A DNA stretch of 64,000 nucleotides, taken from contig DATKZT010000082.1 in the NCBI GenBank assembly GCA_035527845.1, forward strand, positions 47,223-111,222, given 5' to 3'. A program made the translations under genes and the position numbers. The notes beneath the pieces were generated by a model that was not told the origin of the DNA, made no database searches, and saw nothing but the letters and a program-made list of their open reading frames with translations. Below are positions 7,614 to 16,386 of this stretch, in pieces (within the stretch, counting starts at the first letter, position 1; each line of letters starts with the position of its first letter). Source of the stretch: JAUWKC01 sp035527845 (GTDB lineage: Bacteria; Planctomycetota; Phycisphaerae; Sedimentisphaerales; Anaerobacaceae).

Positions 7614-8142
7614 CTTTATAATCGTTATATGACCCACCAGTCACATTAAGGTTATTGAGATCGACCACGAAGGGAGTCCATTTGTCCATCATTGGGTCCC
7701 AAGATTCACCAAGAATGCGTTCGCCATCTATCCGCAACCCCTGAAAACCATCCCAAGAAATACGTTTGGTTCTGAGTAATTGTTGTCTGGAATCCAGTAT
7801 AATCAAATCGATCGTGTTATCAAAGACAATCAGCGGCTTCTCCTTCTGGGCAAGAATGCGTTGTATCATTCCTCCAAAATTCTGAACCATGTTCCGATCA
7901 GTTATGTTAACAACATATCCCTCACACCCTGCAACAACTACAATAAGATTGGGATCGGGATGCTCTAATACGCAATCATAATTTCCCAGTCCCCGTTGAA
8001 AGTTGCCGACCCAAACCGGAACCCCCGCAGGATGGAATTCGACAACAAAACCCTCCCTATATGTCCCTTGGCCGGTGGCCGTGAACTGCTCAGGCATATC
8101 ACCGTATGCTGGCAAGCCTTTTAAAATAGTGAATTTTTCCAT
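7600..8142 (-). CDS. Hypothetical protein, possibly truncated at C-terminus
   Basis: This 180-residue soluble protein starts MEKFTILKGLPAYGDMPEQF. The ATG at 8142 is chosen because TAGCAGGAAAT provides a ribosome site there and because the upstream extension in the same frame overlaps the neighbouring gene. It contains VWVGNFQRGL, HPDPNLIVVVAGCEGYVVN and repeated beta-rich segments. I recall similar proteins of unknown function in other bacteria but cannot name a family. The last residues (KEISG) run into the duplicated thermonuclease end, so the original C-terminus may have been replaced. It follows the 103-residue membrane protein by 17 nt and is probably co-transcribed with it. Confidence 0.65.
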   Translation of the reverse strand: MEKFTILKGLPAYGDMPEQFTATGQGTYREGFVVEFHPAGVPVWVGNFQRGLGNYDCVLEHPDPNLIVVVAGCEGYVVNITDRNMVQNFGGMIQRILAQKEKPLIVFDNTIDLIILDSRQQLLRTKRISWDGFQGLRIDGERILGESWDPMMDKWTPFVVDLNNLNVTGGSYNDYKEISG

Positions 8143-8159
8143 ATTTCCTGCTATCTTTG

Positions 8160-8471
8160 TCAACTGGCTGGACTGGGGGGATTCAGATATAGTTGCCCAT
8201 TGCCCTTGAACCTCACAATAATACTCCCTGCGATAACGGCAACTAAAGCCCATTGAGGAACAAGCATGCGAAAAGAAATGCTCACTCTGGTCCATGTATT
8301 CTTTGCCTGTGGTGGAGAAAATATGCCGGCATAACCAGCAAAAAATCTTGCCGTTGATCCATCCCTGGTTGAAGTAAAAGTTTCTTCCCAAGGCGGGAAA
8401 ACCGCCATCAGGACTATGACAGCTATTGCCACAGAAAGAATCATCTTTTGATAACCGTTGACGATTTTCAC
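8160..8471 (-). CDS. Small two-helix membrane protein
   Basis: This 103-residue protein has two predicted transmembrane helices: MILSVAIAVIVLMAVFPPW near the N-terminus and QWALVAVIAGSIIV near residue 75. The motif FPPW after helix one and a short outer loop (FAGYAGIFSPP) are shared by many small inner-membrane proteins of unknown function. The frame opens at a GTG (8471). An ATG nine codons later (MILSV) is an alternative. It is followed closely by the 180-residue gene. Confidence 0.65.
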   Translation of the reverse strand: MKIVNGYQKMILSVAIAVIVLMAVFPPWEETFTSTRDGSTARFFAGYAGIFSPPQAKNTWTRVSISFRMLVPQWALVAVIAGSIIVRFKGNGQLYLNPPSPAS

Positions 8472-8563
8472 CTTCTTGAGGGTGTATCAGGCTCTAATCC
8501 ATCGCTTGGAAAGTATCCCAACTGCCTACTGGACTCATGCGGAATTGCCCCTGGTCGAACTGA

Positions 8564-8884
8564 CTATGCGGCGGCATTCTCCTTCTGGCCCCTTATGACA
8601 AAGTACAGCACGGCCCCGACCACAGAAAAGAACAGTCCGAAAAGTGCCCAAATCGGCCAAGACAAGCCTTCCTTTCTTGCCTGCAAGCCCAGCCACGCCG
8701 CAACGCCAATATTCACGAACACCGCTGACAGTCTGTACACAGCCGACACCACATACAGGGGAAGTCCGCTCATCTCCCTAATCCCATAGGGCGGGTTAAC
8801 AACCACGCTGTACAACGGGCTTGCGATAAGTGAAACAGCATACAGCACCACGAGAACCAACGCCCAAACCTCTAAATTCTTCAT
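8564..8884 (-). CDS. Membrane protein of unknown function
   Basis: This 106-residue protein has three likely transmembrane helices: VWALVLVVLYAVSLIASPLY, a middle one around VVSAVYRLSAVFVNIGVAAW and WALFGLFFSVVGAVLYFVIR at the C-terminus. The end is short and charged. The ATG at 8884 has a strong ribosome site (GGAGGCGAAGA). No enzyme motif is seen. It belongs to a run of small minus-strand membrane genes. Confidence 0.7.
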   Translation of the reverse strand: MKNLEVWALVLVVLYAVSLIASPLYSVVVNPPYGIREMSGLPLYVVSAVYRLSAVFVNIGVAAWLGLQARKEGLSWPIWALFGLFFSVVGAVLYFVIRGQKENAAA

Positions 8885-9148
8885 TCTTCGCCTCCATGTT
8901 TAATCTGGCACTTCGGTATGTTTCAAAGGTCTTTGTATATCCTCACTAATTCTACATAAATCCTTTTGAACTATCACGGACTTATCTGCCTTTTTCCAGT
9001 GTATTCCTTGTGACGTTAGCTTTTCAGGATCTGGACTCAGATATAGGCCTTGAAGGCCACACGTGACTCATCGAATAAGGAAATGTTTGGGCGAGCAGGA
9101 GATAGGGTCATCTATCTTCATCTGATCATTTTTTGCAGACAATGATTT

Positions 9149-9385
9149 CTACTCGCCTTTTATTCTCTTCTCCATATCTTGTTCTACAACTTTGACGGTT
9201 TCAAGTTTCCAGAAGTAATACCACAAGGCGCCAATAATATTGCCGGTGAACAAGACGACGAACCATATCAACTTGTGTGTGTGGCTTTCGAAATAGATTG
9301 GGCTTCGAAAGAGCAGGTCAATCACCTGAATCAACCAGAAGAAGATGATGATGAACGACAAAACGATCAGCATAAGCGTTACCAT
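9149..9385 (-). CDS. PLDc_N-type small membrane protein
   Basis: This 78-residue protein has two transmembrane helices, IVLSFIIIFFWLIQVIDLLF and LIWFVVLFTGNIIGALWYYF, joined by a short loop with HTHK. The second helix with its KLIW...GxxWYYF pattern is the PLDc_N domain found alone in many bacteria and at the N-terminus of cardiolipin synthases. Alone, its role is unknown. Ribosome site AAGGAG precedes the ATG at 9385. A basic tail (EKRIKGE) is predicted to be cytoplasmic. Confidence 0.75.
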   Translation of the reverse strand: MVTLMLIVLSFIIIFFWLIQVIDLLFRSPIYFESHTHKLIWFVVLFTGNIIGALWYYFWKLETVKVVEQDMEKRIKGE

Positions 9386-9508
9386 TGACTATTTCTCCTT
9401 AAAAACTAACGGCTTAGTCTCACAATTTCCTATCTACATTATTAAAGTCCCGATATTCCCTGTGTACCCTCAGCAATTCTACACAAATCCTTCTGAACTA
9501 TCACGGAC

Positions 9509-10021
9509 TTATTCCTGTACCTCCCACTCCCCTCTTTCCCCTCCATCATACCTCCTTGCCAGTCCCTCCTGAATCAACATGCTGCCTAAATCCTGCCCAT
9601 CAATTTCAACATCAGCAATTATCCTGAAATATTTGCCTCTTTGCATATTTTTAAGTTTAATGACTCTCCCGTTTTCCAATTTATTTCTTGTAAATTCCCT
9701 GGCTCTTATAGCCAATTGTTTTATTTCTTTCCTCTTATCCCTTATCTCCGGGCAATCAATGCCATTTATTCTTATTGGCATATCCTGCCCGATTATTGGA
9801 GGATAATCAGGAATATTCGCTCTGAAAGTATCTCCGTCATAAACCGAGGTAATTTGAAATAGAATTATATTTCCATAGGTGTTTTCGGCAAGGACAACAG
9901 GAGCAGTCCGAGGAGTTGTACAGCAGAAGCAGGAGAGGAGCAGGACGATAGGAATTGAGAGGGGGATGGGGTTCAGGTTCTTCAGGTGGCCGGCAAATTG
10001 TCTGATCAGGGCTTTCTCCAT
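9509..10021 (-). CDS. Thermonuclease (SNase-like) family protein
   Basis: This 170-residue secreted or lipoprotein-type nuclease has a hydrophobic N-terminus (IPLSIPIVLLLSCFCC) and then the SNase fold. VYDGDTFRANIP carries the metal-binding aspartate region, IRINGIDCPEI holds the catalytic Arg motif, and REFTRNKL and SMLIQEGLARRY complete the oligonucleotide-binding barrel. Such enzymes cut DNA and RNA with calcium. The ATG at 10021 (MEKALIRQF) is preferred. A TTG 12 codons upstream is possible. The repeat at about 10080-10140 lies upstream. A copy of the last 115 bp sits at 7500-7613. Confidence 0.85.
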   Translation of the reverse strand: MEKALIRQFAGHLKNLNPIPLSIPIVLLLSCFCCTTPRTAPVVLAENTYGNIILFQITSVYDGDTFRANIPDYPPIIGQDMPIRINGIDCPEIRDKRKEIKQLAIRAREFTRNKLENGRVIKLKNMQRGKYFRIIADVEIDGQDLGSMLIQEGLARRYDGGERGEWEVQE

Positions 10022-10080
10022 AGGGGATATTTTACAGGGGGATTGGCAGAAAGGCAAGGTTGCAGGAAGGAGAAATGTAG

Positions 10081-10140
10081 CCTCAGTCTACAAATTCAGG
10101 TTTCAGGCAGGTTAAGACAGGCTCAGGTATAGGGCTTGTG
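10081..10140 (+). repeat. Copy 2 of the 62-bp direct repeat
   Basis: This is nearly identical to 6919-6980 (CAGTCTACAAATTCAGGTTT through GGCTTGTG). It lies on the 5' side of the thermonuclease gene. Another short direct repeat, AATCC-TT-TGAACTATCACGGACTTAT, occurs near 8955 and 9485, so several dispersed copies of this material exist in 6.9-10.2 kb. Confidence 0.75.
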
Positions 10141-10326
10141 TGGTGAGGTGGAAAAAAGATTGACTGATACCTGATGACCTCTTGAACCTTGACTTACCTC
10201 ATCTCCTGCCAATCCAGGCTTGCAGAATTTGAGTAATGATTTAGAATCATGGGATAATTGAGAGTAGTCAGAATGAGGAGTATCGCTTGGGTCGTTGAGC
10301 CAGATTGAAGCAGGAGGTGGCAGATA

Positions 10327-11166
10327 ATGCAGGACAATGACAGACCTGAAATCACTCTCAATCCCAAAGATGCAGCTTGGGATATATTAAGTCACCCTAT
10401 GAGAGGTAATAGGGTGCATATTCTTACACTGGATAACATTTTGGCTGCTGATATTTATGAGAGGATACATTATGACCCAAGGATGAAGTATTATGAATTG
10501 GTCAGGCCGCAAAAGGCAGGAGTAAAGGAGACCGTTATAGAAATCGATGGTATGGCACTCGATACAGTAGGTTCGAAGCTGTTGATACTGGATGTACGCA
10601 GGGACACACTGCCAATGCTTCAAAGGTCTTACAATAAAGTGGTCGGCTATAATCGCAGAGACCTGAATAGACTGTGCTATTCCATATTGATCGGAGATGG
10701 ACCAGTTAACCTGTTTCAAGCTGGAAAATCTCTCGATGTCTTTATCTCCCATCTTTCCAGTCATAGAGTGGACTATCATCCTGCCGTGTTTTTCTATGAT
10801 CCGTTCCTCCATTACGAGGCTGATGAAATCCAACACAGAAGACTGGATGATGAATTTGTGCTTCGAGACCGCCTTCCAAAAAGACTTGTTCGGTATTTCA
10901 AGAAGGGGGAAGATGTGGGAGTTGACAGCATAAGACGCTTTTTCAGGGCAACGGGCAAGCCTGAGCAGGTCGTGAAAGACAGATTGAAAATATTGAGGGA
11001 TATGTATGAAAGAAGGATAGCAGAACAATTTCCTCATCACGAAGATCAACTAAAAGCCTGGCTATCCAAGGAAGGAATCAGATTGGCAACCGAAAAGCTG
11101 CATCTCTATCCTCTATTCTTTGAGGATTGGGTTTATGATCTCATGCAGAAAGCGGGAAAAAGTTGA
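10327..11166 (+). CDS. Hypothetical protein
   Basis: This 279-residue protein has no recognised family. It lacks a signal peptide and membrane segments and is rich in charged and aromatic residues. Recognisable stretches include NPKDAAWDILSHPMRGN at the N-terminus, FFYDPFLHYEADEI in the middle and YPLFFEDWVYDLMQKAGK at the end. The ATG at 10327 has a good ribosome site (AGGAGG, 9 nt upstream). The gene stands alone on the plus strand between a minus-strand nuclease and a minus-strand dehydratase gene. Its base composition is lower in GC than the core genes to the right, which may point to transfer. Confidence 0.7.
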   Translation: MQDNDRPEITLNPKDAAWDILSHPMRGNRVHILTLDNILAADIYERIHYDPRMKYYELVRPQKAGVKETVIEIDGMALDTVGSKLLILDVRRDTLPMLQRSYNKVVGYNRRDLNRLCYSILIGDGPVNLFQAGKSLDVFISHLSSHRVDYHPAVFFYDPFLHYEADEIQHRRLDDEFVLRDRLPKRLVRYFKKGEDVGVDSIRRFFRATGKPEQVVKDRLKILRDMYERRIAEQFPHHEDQLKAWLSKEGIRLATEKLHLYPLFFEDWVYDLMQKAGKS

Positions 11167-11312
11167 GTTTCAGTATACTTATGATGTTTTCGTTTCAAAG
11201 GCTGGGACTTGCTGACAACACACAAAGTCTGCATTCTATAAAAGCTGCTTATCGCCCAGCCTGCCAAAGCCGATGCCTATTTGACCGCTGGTCGATGCGG
11301 CTGTGGGCTTTT

Positions 11313-11789
11313 TCACACGTTCAGGCCTGAAATGACGGTGTCGAATACCATGGTCTGCCCAACCAGCCCCTGGACGCTGCACGTGTATTTTCTCCGCTTG
11401 AACTTGGTAATATGACCCAGCAGGTGGAGCCTTTGTCCCGGCTCGACCGTGGCGCGGAATTTTGCCGAATCTATGCTGGCAAAGCCGATGAAGCCTTCGA
11501 GCCCGTAAATCTGCTTCACGAAAAAGCTCGACAACTGCGCCGCCGCTTCCACCATTATCACCCCAGGCATGAGCGGCCGCTCCGGGATATGCCCGCGAAC
11601 CCAGAACTCGCTTTCAGTGACATCCTTGTAGCCTAAGATCAGAAATCTCTCTTTGTCGTACCACAGCACGCCATCGAGCTGCTGCATCTCGCAACGCTGA
11701 GGATTCACTTTGGCGACAGCCTCTTTATCGAAAAGAGGCTTGCCCCCAAGGTCTATTCCCGACAAATCAAACAATAAGGGAGGCGGCAT
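11313..11789 (-). CDS. 3-hydroxyacyl-ACP dehydratase (FabZ-like)
   Basis: This 158-residue hotdog-fold protein matches FabZ, which removes water from 3-hydroxyacyl-ACP in fatty acid synthesis. The signature HIPERPLMPGVIMVEAAAQL contains the catalytic His67 and Glu81 with the correct 14-residue spacing. A long N-terminal part (PPPLLFDLSGIDLGG) replaces the usual short FabZ start, a form I associate with planctomycete FabA/FabZ-type proteins. The first residues MPPPLLFDLSG are kept as start. It is separated from the downstream-encoded histone-like gene by about 125 nt and reads the same way. Confidence 0.85.
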   Translation of the reverse strand: MPPPLLFDLSGIDLGGKPLFDKEAVAKVNPQRCEMQQLDGVLWYDKERFLILGYKDVTESEFWVRGHIPERPLMPGVIMVEAAAQLSSFFVKQIYGLEGFIGFASIDSAKFRATVEPGQRLHLLGHITKFKRRKYTCSVQGLVGQTMVFDTVISGLNV

Positions 11790-11915
11790 CGCTGACCTCG
11801 ATTGGACAAAAATCAGGCACAGTGAAACACAAATACGCGCACCATCTCGGCGGAAGGACTAACCGACCGCAACCGAGCCCGAACGCGGACCGCACCCGGC
11901 AACTTACGCGATCAA

Positions 11916-12089
11916 CTAATCCGTGGACCGGATTTCGAGAATGCCGTTGCGAACAGCCTGAGCAGCCTGCTTGATCTTCTGCATCTGCTTGCGAACACGT
12001 GTGCCCGCCGCCTTGTTACCGCCCTGGGCCTTGTCGACATCCGCTTCGATCTCTGCAACCAACACTTTCAAATCTTCGTAAGCCTGCAT
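11916..12089 (-). CDS. Histone H1-like protein
   Basis: This 57-residue protein reads MQAYEDLKVLVAEIEADVDK, then AQGGNKAAGTRVRKQMQ and KIKQAAQAVRNGILEIRS. It is a helical, Lys/Arg-rich chain with alternating Ala, matching the short histone H1-like (Hc1-type) proteins found in planctomycetes and chlamydiae. These bind DNA without sequence preference and help to condense the nucleoid. It is short enough to be missed by automatic callers. It lies alone, with a 90-bp gap to the dehydratase gene on its 3' side. Confidence 0.85.
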   Translation of the reverse strand: MQAYEDLKVLVAEIEADVDKAQGGNKAAGTRVRKQMQKIKQAAQAVRNGILEIRSTD

Positions 12090-12470
12090 TAATACAGTCC
12101 TCCACTTTGTGGATTAAGATTGCTATTCATTAGGCCAAAATCGCCAGAGAACTTAATGGCCCGCAAACGTTTTGTCAAAGGAAAATGCTCTTTCTTGCAA
12201 AAAAAACGCATTTATTTTTCGCTCCAGGCCGGTTGCCGCCCCGCCGGTCCGACGGAGCTTACCCCGTGCCCCAGGTCCCGCCCACTTGTATCCGGCCTGT
12301 TCCAGCCGCCGGCAAAGACAGTTCCCTGCCGCCTTATGTTCCTGTAAATAAAAACGTTATGAAAATCCCGGCCTCCGGCACACATAGAGACGAATCAGCC
12401 GGAAGGGGCCTCTGTGCCAGGCCGACCGATCAACGAACAGGCTTGTCCAGCGGCCTGCCGGCATAAGAGA
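12090..12470. other. Spacer without recognised gene
   Basis: Between the histone-like gene and the flavodoxin gene I see no coding frame with a credible start. The stretch near 12190-12215 is AT-rich and could hold the promoter of the histone-like gene. The rest is GC-rich without clear repeats. Confidence 0.5.
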
Positions 12471-12947
12471 TTACGGGAAAAGCCTTTTCGTCAAATCTGC
12501 GATCCTTTGGCCTCTTCGCCCGCACTGCTGGGTGACCCTGTCGTCGGGCTTGCCGATGGATACGGGGCCGTAATGGTCGCCCTGCGGGTCGCCGTGGACT
12601 ATCATCCCGCTGATAATCATCGCCTCGATTATGCCCATGACGGTGGTCTCATTGCCGCCGCCGATATTTGCCGAGCTGGTGAAGGCCGCCCCCACTTTGC
12701 CGTCCAGCCGGCCGTGGTAACTGACCGCGTCGTCGAATAACTGCTTCACGGGCCCGGCCATTTGCCCGTAATACGTCGGCGAACCCACCACTATCGCGTC
12801 ATACTTGAGCAAGTCTTCAGCTTTTACCTTGTCGACCGATTTACACTCGGTCGGCAAACCGCCCTCCTTCATCCCCTTGGCTATCGTCTCAGCCATTTCC
12901 CTCGTGTTGCCGCTTCGCGAATAATAGATGACTATACCCTTTGCCAT
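12471..12947 (-). CDS. Flavodoxin-family NAD(P)H oxidoreductase
   Basis: This 158-residue flavoprotein has the FMN phosphate loop YYSRSGNTREMAE at the N-terminus, the VVGSPTYYGQMAGPVKQL segment that stacks on the flavin, and AAFTSSANIGGGNETT. The family (WrbA/NQO-type flavodoxin-fold) passes electrons from NAD(P)H to quinones or partner proteins. The ATG at 12947 is set by a strong CAAGGAG site. A longer frame upstream is not supported. It lies at the end of a minus-strand run starting with LysR, 34 nt after the membrane protein stop. Confidence 0.88.
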   Translation of the reverse strand: MAKGIVIYYSRSGNTREMAETIAKGMKEGGLPTECKSVDKVKAEDLLKYDAIVVGSPTYYGQMAGPVKQLFDDAVSYHGRLDGKVGAAFTSSANIGGGNETTVMGIIEAMIISGMIVHGDPQGDHYGPVSIGKPDDRVTQQCGRRGQRIADLTKRLFP

Positions 12948-12981
12948 GTTGAACTCCTTGCAAGAATAAAAATTCTGCCGA

Positions 12982-13803
12982 TTATTGTAAAGGCCCGTTC
13001 TGAGTCTGCGCCTGGTGCTCATCAAGATCGATGGCGAACTTGCCCCGCACTCTCTCTAACATCTGCGTTTTCTTCCGGATTTGCCAGACCAGCAGCACCA
13101 CCGGATGTTTTTGTATGTCCTTGAAGATTATTACGATTCGCCCGAAGCCCATCAGCCGCTCCAGAAAATCGCCCGTGTCCACCACCGTATTGTAATCTTC
13201 CCTGCCTATGTGCCTGCCGCTTTCGGTCGGGCCCTCCTGGATGTTCATATAGTTCGGCGTGATAGTGACATAGTAGAAAAGCCCTTTCAGCCAGGAAATA
13301 AAGATTACAAGCACACCAACGACCGCCACCAAAAGAAAACCTGTCGCGTTCATCGATAGCGCCAGGTGCCTGAACAACCTCAGAAACGGCACTACCCAGC
13401 CCAAAAGGTGAAGCCACAGCAGCAGAAAGCCCGCACTTACCACCGTGATAATCAGAACTTTGACGCTTATGCTGTATTCCTCCACCAACACGTTCAGAAA
13501 GAATATGCCCAGCCATACGCCGCCAACCAATTCAGGGCTCATCCTCCCAAAGATCCACCCTGCCTCTCTAAGGCACATCAGCAGCGATGCCAAAAGCGAT
13601 GCCGCCATAGTCGGCACGTAGAGAATCTTGGGCGTCCAGTTGAAGATAATCAGCCAGTCGTTGATGTCCGGGTCGTCCCTGAGCGTCTTCTCCATTCGCA
13701 GCCGCGTCCTGACGGTCTTTCTCAGAATAAGCCACGCTGCCACAGATATCACCGCCGCCCCAATCGCTATGTACACCGCTATCATTTTGTTTGAAGTCCA
13801 CAT
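12982..13803 (-). CDS. Integral membrane protein
   Basis: This 273-residue protein has about five transmembrane helices: IAVYIAIGAAVISVAAWLIL, PTMAASLLASLLMCL, VGGVWLGIFFLNVLV, VLIITVVSAGFLLLWLHLLG and GFLLVAVVGVLVIFISWLKG. The C-terminal 95 residues are soluble (YVTITPNYMNIQEGPTESG and MGFGRIVIIFKDIQKHP) and look like a small PH-like domain. No catalytic motif is visible. It sits between a LolA-like protein and a flavodoxin in the same direction. Function unknown. Confidence 0.7.
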   Translation of the reverse strand: MWTSNKMIAVYIAIGAAVISVAAWLILRKTVRTRLRMEKTLRDDPDINDWLIIFNWTPKILYVPTMAASLLASLLMCLREAGWIFGRMSPELVGGVWLGIFFLNVLVEEYSISVKVLIITVVSAGFLLLWLHLLGWVVPFLRLFRHLALSMNATGFLLVAVVGVLVIFISWLKGLFYYVTITPNYMNIQEGPTESGRHIGREDYNTVVDTGDFLERLMGFGRIVIIFKDIQKHPVVLLVWQIRKKTQMLERVRGKFAIDLDEHQAQTQNGPLQ

Positions 13804-13856
13804 ATTCGTACCCTTTTTATCCGCAGAAAACCAAAGGCGAAAACCGCGATTAGCCG

Positions 13857-14696
13857 CTAACGGTCTTTCTGCTTCGCAGGCTTTACCGACTGCTCTGCGC
13901 CATCCGTTTGCCTCAGCGGCTTTTCGTCCAAAGAAAATCCTTCCGGAATCTTGAAATCAAAAACCTTCCTGTCTATCTTCTTATTGACTCGCGGCTTTAG
14001 CAGTCTTATCTCGTACATGTCCCCTTCGGTCGTGACGGCCACGATTTTCGCCGGCAGGTGCGATTTCTTGTCTATCCAGACATCTATCGCCGTGTAATCG
14101 TCCTTGTAAATCGAATCGGGCTTGACCTTCAGATGCAACTGGATAGGCTCGTCAGATTCGCTCTCCTGCCCCACCACCAGCTCTATCTCAAACTCTTTCT
14201 TTAGCTCCTCCACCTTCGTAAAGCCGACAATCGGAAAATTCCTCCTGGCCAGCTCAAAGGCGTTGACCGGCTCATTAGGCTCGGCCTGCTGGTATCTGTT
14301 GACATGTTCGAGCTGATGGTCGATTTGCGTCAGCCATACCCCGTCGAAGATAAACTGCTCGATGTGCTTCTGTGTCTTTTCATCGTCTTGTTTGAGGGTC
14401 TGAAAATCCATTCGCAGGTTCGATTTGTCACCGACCTTCTGATAATACAGCAGTCCTTTCATCAGCCTTGTCGAGTCGAACGGCGCAGGCTGCACGAACA
14501 GGTACTCCACCTGTGCCTGATAAGACTCAAGCTGCTCGGTGCTCTGCCTCAGCTCGCTCAGTATCTGCTCGACCGGCCCGGCCCGCACATCGTTGGCGCA
14601 CGAAGGCGTCGTACTTTCTGCGCAGCATCCGGCGCCGCACGGGAACGCCGCCAACAATACCCACACGAGCGTCCTGACCGCCTTACTCTTTTCCAT
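13857..14696 (-). CDS. LolA-like periplasmic protein
   Basis: This 279-residue secreted protein has a signal peptide (TLVWVLLAAFPCGAGCC, possible lipobox). Its body resembles LolA/LppX-type outer-membrane lipoprotein carriers: EQILSELRQSTEQLESYQAQ, then strands ending FIFDGVWLTQIDH and LKVKPDSIYKDDYTAIDVWI with HLPAKIVAVT. Such half-barrel proteins bind acyl chains. The ATG at 14696 overlaps the end of the HAD gene by 14 nt, which supports coupled translation. The C-terminus is basic and disordered (SVKPAKQKDR). Confidence 0.78.
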   Translation of the reverse strand: MEKSKAVRTLVWVLLAAFPCGAGCCAESTTPSCANDVRAGPVEQILSELRQSTEQLESYQAQVEYLFVQPAPFDSTRLMKGLLYYQKVGDKSNLRMDFQTLKQDDEKTQKHIEQFIFDGVWLTQIDHQLEHVNRYQQAEPNEPVNAFELARRNFPIVGFTKVEELKKEFEIELVVGQESESDEPIQLHLKVKPDSIYKDDYTAIDVWIDKKSHLPAKIVAVTTEGDMYEIRLLKPRVNKKIDRKVFDFKIPEGFSLDEKPLRQTDGAEQSVKPAKQKDR

Positions 14697-15306
14697 AATT
14701 CCGCTTCCTCTCTTGAACACTGTTGCTGTCCTGGACAATCCTGAGCACCTCGTCGATTCTCTGTATCGTGATATCCGCGCGGTCGGCAAACTCCGCCGCC
14801 CGGTTGTTATTCACCAGCAGCACGGCCGCCGCACCGGCCGCTTTGGCGCAGAGCAAATCAAACAGATAATCCCCGACCACAATAGCCTCCTGCGGCGCCA
14901 CGCCAAACTGCTCGCACAGCCGCAGCACGCCGAACGCATCCGGCTTGACCGGCCCGTCTTCACGATCCACAACTGCATCAAACTCAAGGCCGTGCTTTCG
15001 CGCCACCGCCAAGGCGTTGCTTCTTCGGTTCCGCGTCAGAACCCCGATGCGAATACCTGCCCTGCGAAGCTCCTCCAGCGTTTCACTTGCACCCGGGTTG
15101 AGCTGCGATTCCGTCACCGCTCTTTGCTCGTAAGAATCAAGGATTTCCTCGGCGCGCCGCCGCTGCCCAGGCGCCATCTGCGACATCGCCTCCCAGACCG
15201 GCCCCGCCTCTTTTCCAAGGCCCATCTCGACGCGAATGGCATCAAAGTCGAAGAACGGGCGGGTTATTGTTCCGTCCAGATCGAATATGACCGCTTTAAC
15301 TGACAT
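14683..15306 (-). CDS. HAD-family hydrolase
   Basis: This 207-residue phosphatase of the haloacid dehalogenase superfamily has all four motifs: FDLDGTITRP (nucleophile Asp and acid Asp), VLTRNRR (Thr of motif II), the Lys in PVKPDAFG, and VVGDYLFDL (metal Asp). The cap is helical and inserted after motif I, as in phosphoglycolate phosphatase-type members. The substrate is unknown. It starts one base after the LysR stop and overlaps the LolA-like gene downstream, so the three form one operon. Confidence 0.88.
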   Translation of the reverse strand: MSVKAVIFDLDGTITRPFFDFDAIRVEMGLGKEAGPVWEAMSQMAPGQRRRAEEILDSYEQRAVTESQLNPGASETLEELRRAGIRIGVLTRNRRSNALAVARKHGLEFDAVVDREDGPVKPDAFGVLRLCEQFGVAPQEAIVVGDYLFDLLCAKAAGAAAVLLVNNNRAAEFADRADITIQRIDEVLRIVQDSNSVQERKRNYGKE

Positions 15307-15307
15307 C

Positions 15308-16201
15308 TCACCGTTTGTCCTGACGTTTGCTGCAGAGCAGCTCGATAAGGTACTTGCTTGCACGGCTCAGGACCTTGTCCTTGCGAATAATAATGCCGGT
15401 CGGCCTGAAGAAATTCTCGTTCGAAAAGCCTATCGCCTTTATCGTGCCTCCCGCTATCTCCGCCAGAATTGCCGGCTTCGGCAGTATGCTTATCCCGGAG
15501 TTTATCTCCACCGCTCGCTTGATCGTCTCGATGTTATCGAACTCCATCACCGGACGCACAACTATACTGTAACGCTGCAAAATCCCGTCTATCCATGCCC
15601 GTGTGGGAACGTTCTTGTCAAAGGCAATGAACCTCTCAAATTGCAGTTGATGAATATCCAGCTCTGTTTGGCCGGCCAACGGATTTTTTGGACTGCACGC
15701 CAATACCAGCGGCTCTTCTTCGAAATCGTACACTTCCAGGCGCTTGTCCCTTTTCGGCACCGCCACCAGCCCAATGTCTATCTCACCGGCCAGGACCGAT
15801 TCATAAATCCTGCCCGCGCTAAAGTATTCCACGTGCACGTTAACATTGGGGTGCGCGACCATGAGTTTCTTGACGTATTCGGGCAGAGTATGCATCCCGA
15901 TGCTGAAAATTGCAGCCACGTTTACTCGGCTGCCGGTCGAGGATTTCAAAGCATTCAGCTCGCTCTTGAGTTGCTCATATCGCTCCAGCATGTCCTGGGC
16001 CGCGCCGTAGAGGAGCTGGCCGGCTTTGGTCAGCTCAATCGGCCTTTTCTTGCGGTCGATCAACTGGCACTTGTGCGCAAGCTCCAACTGAGCAAGCTGC
16101 TGCGAGACAGCGGACTGGCTCAGCAGGTGCTTCTCGGCTGTCTTCGAGAAGCTCTGAAGGTCGGCCAAATCACAGAATATCTTCAGCGTTTCTATATGCA
16201 T
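15308..16201 (-). CDS. LysR-family transcriptional regulator
   Basis: This 297-residue regulator has a LysR winged helix-turn-helix at residues 1-60 (SFSKTAEKHLLSQSAVSQQL and LIDRKKRPIELTKAG) and a periplasmic-binding-like effector domain (VNVAAIFSIGMHTLPEYVKK, GEIDIGLVAVP, FERFIAFDKN). It is divergent from gdhA across a 185-bp spacer that contains an AT-rich palindromic patch (ATATTATAAT at about 16224), a candidate autoregulatory site. Whether it controls gdhA, the HAD-LolA genes or itself cannot be told from sequence. Confidence 0.9.
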   Translation of the reverse strand: MHIETLKIFCDLADLQSFSKTAEKHLLSQSAVSQQLAQLELAHKCQLIDRKKRPIELTKAGQLLYGAAQDMLERYEQLKSELNALKSSTGSRVNVAAIFSIGMHTLPEYVKKLMVAHPNVNVHVEYFSAGRIYESVLAGEIDIGLVAVPKRDKRLEVYDFEEEPLVLACSPKNPLAGQTELDIHQLQFERFIAFDKNVPTRAWIDGILQRYSIVVRPVMEFDNIETIKRAVEINSGISILPKPAILAEIAGGTIKAIGFSNENFFRPTGIIIRKDKVLSRASKYLIELLCSKRQDKR

Positions 16202-16386
16202 TATAAGCTGTCCTGATAGGCCATATTATAATTTAATCCTTTTGGCCCGCAAGCGAAATCAGTATACTTCATAGTTTGTTGCTCACAAGGGCCAGTTTCT
16301 TGCACCTGCTATTGGCTTGGCCGAGAGCGCCTAACAAGAACAATATTGGGAAACCGGAATTTCAAAGTCTTAAGGAGGTAACAACA

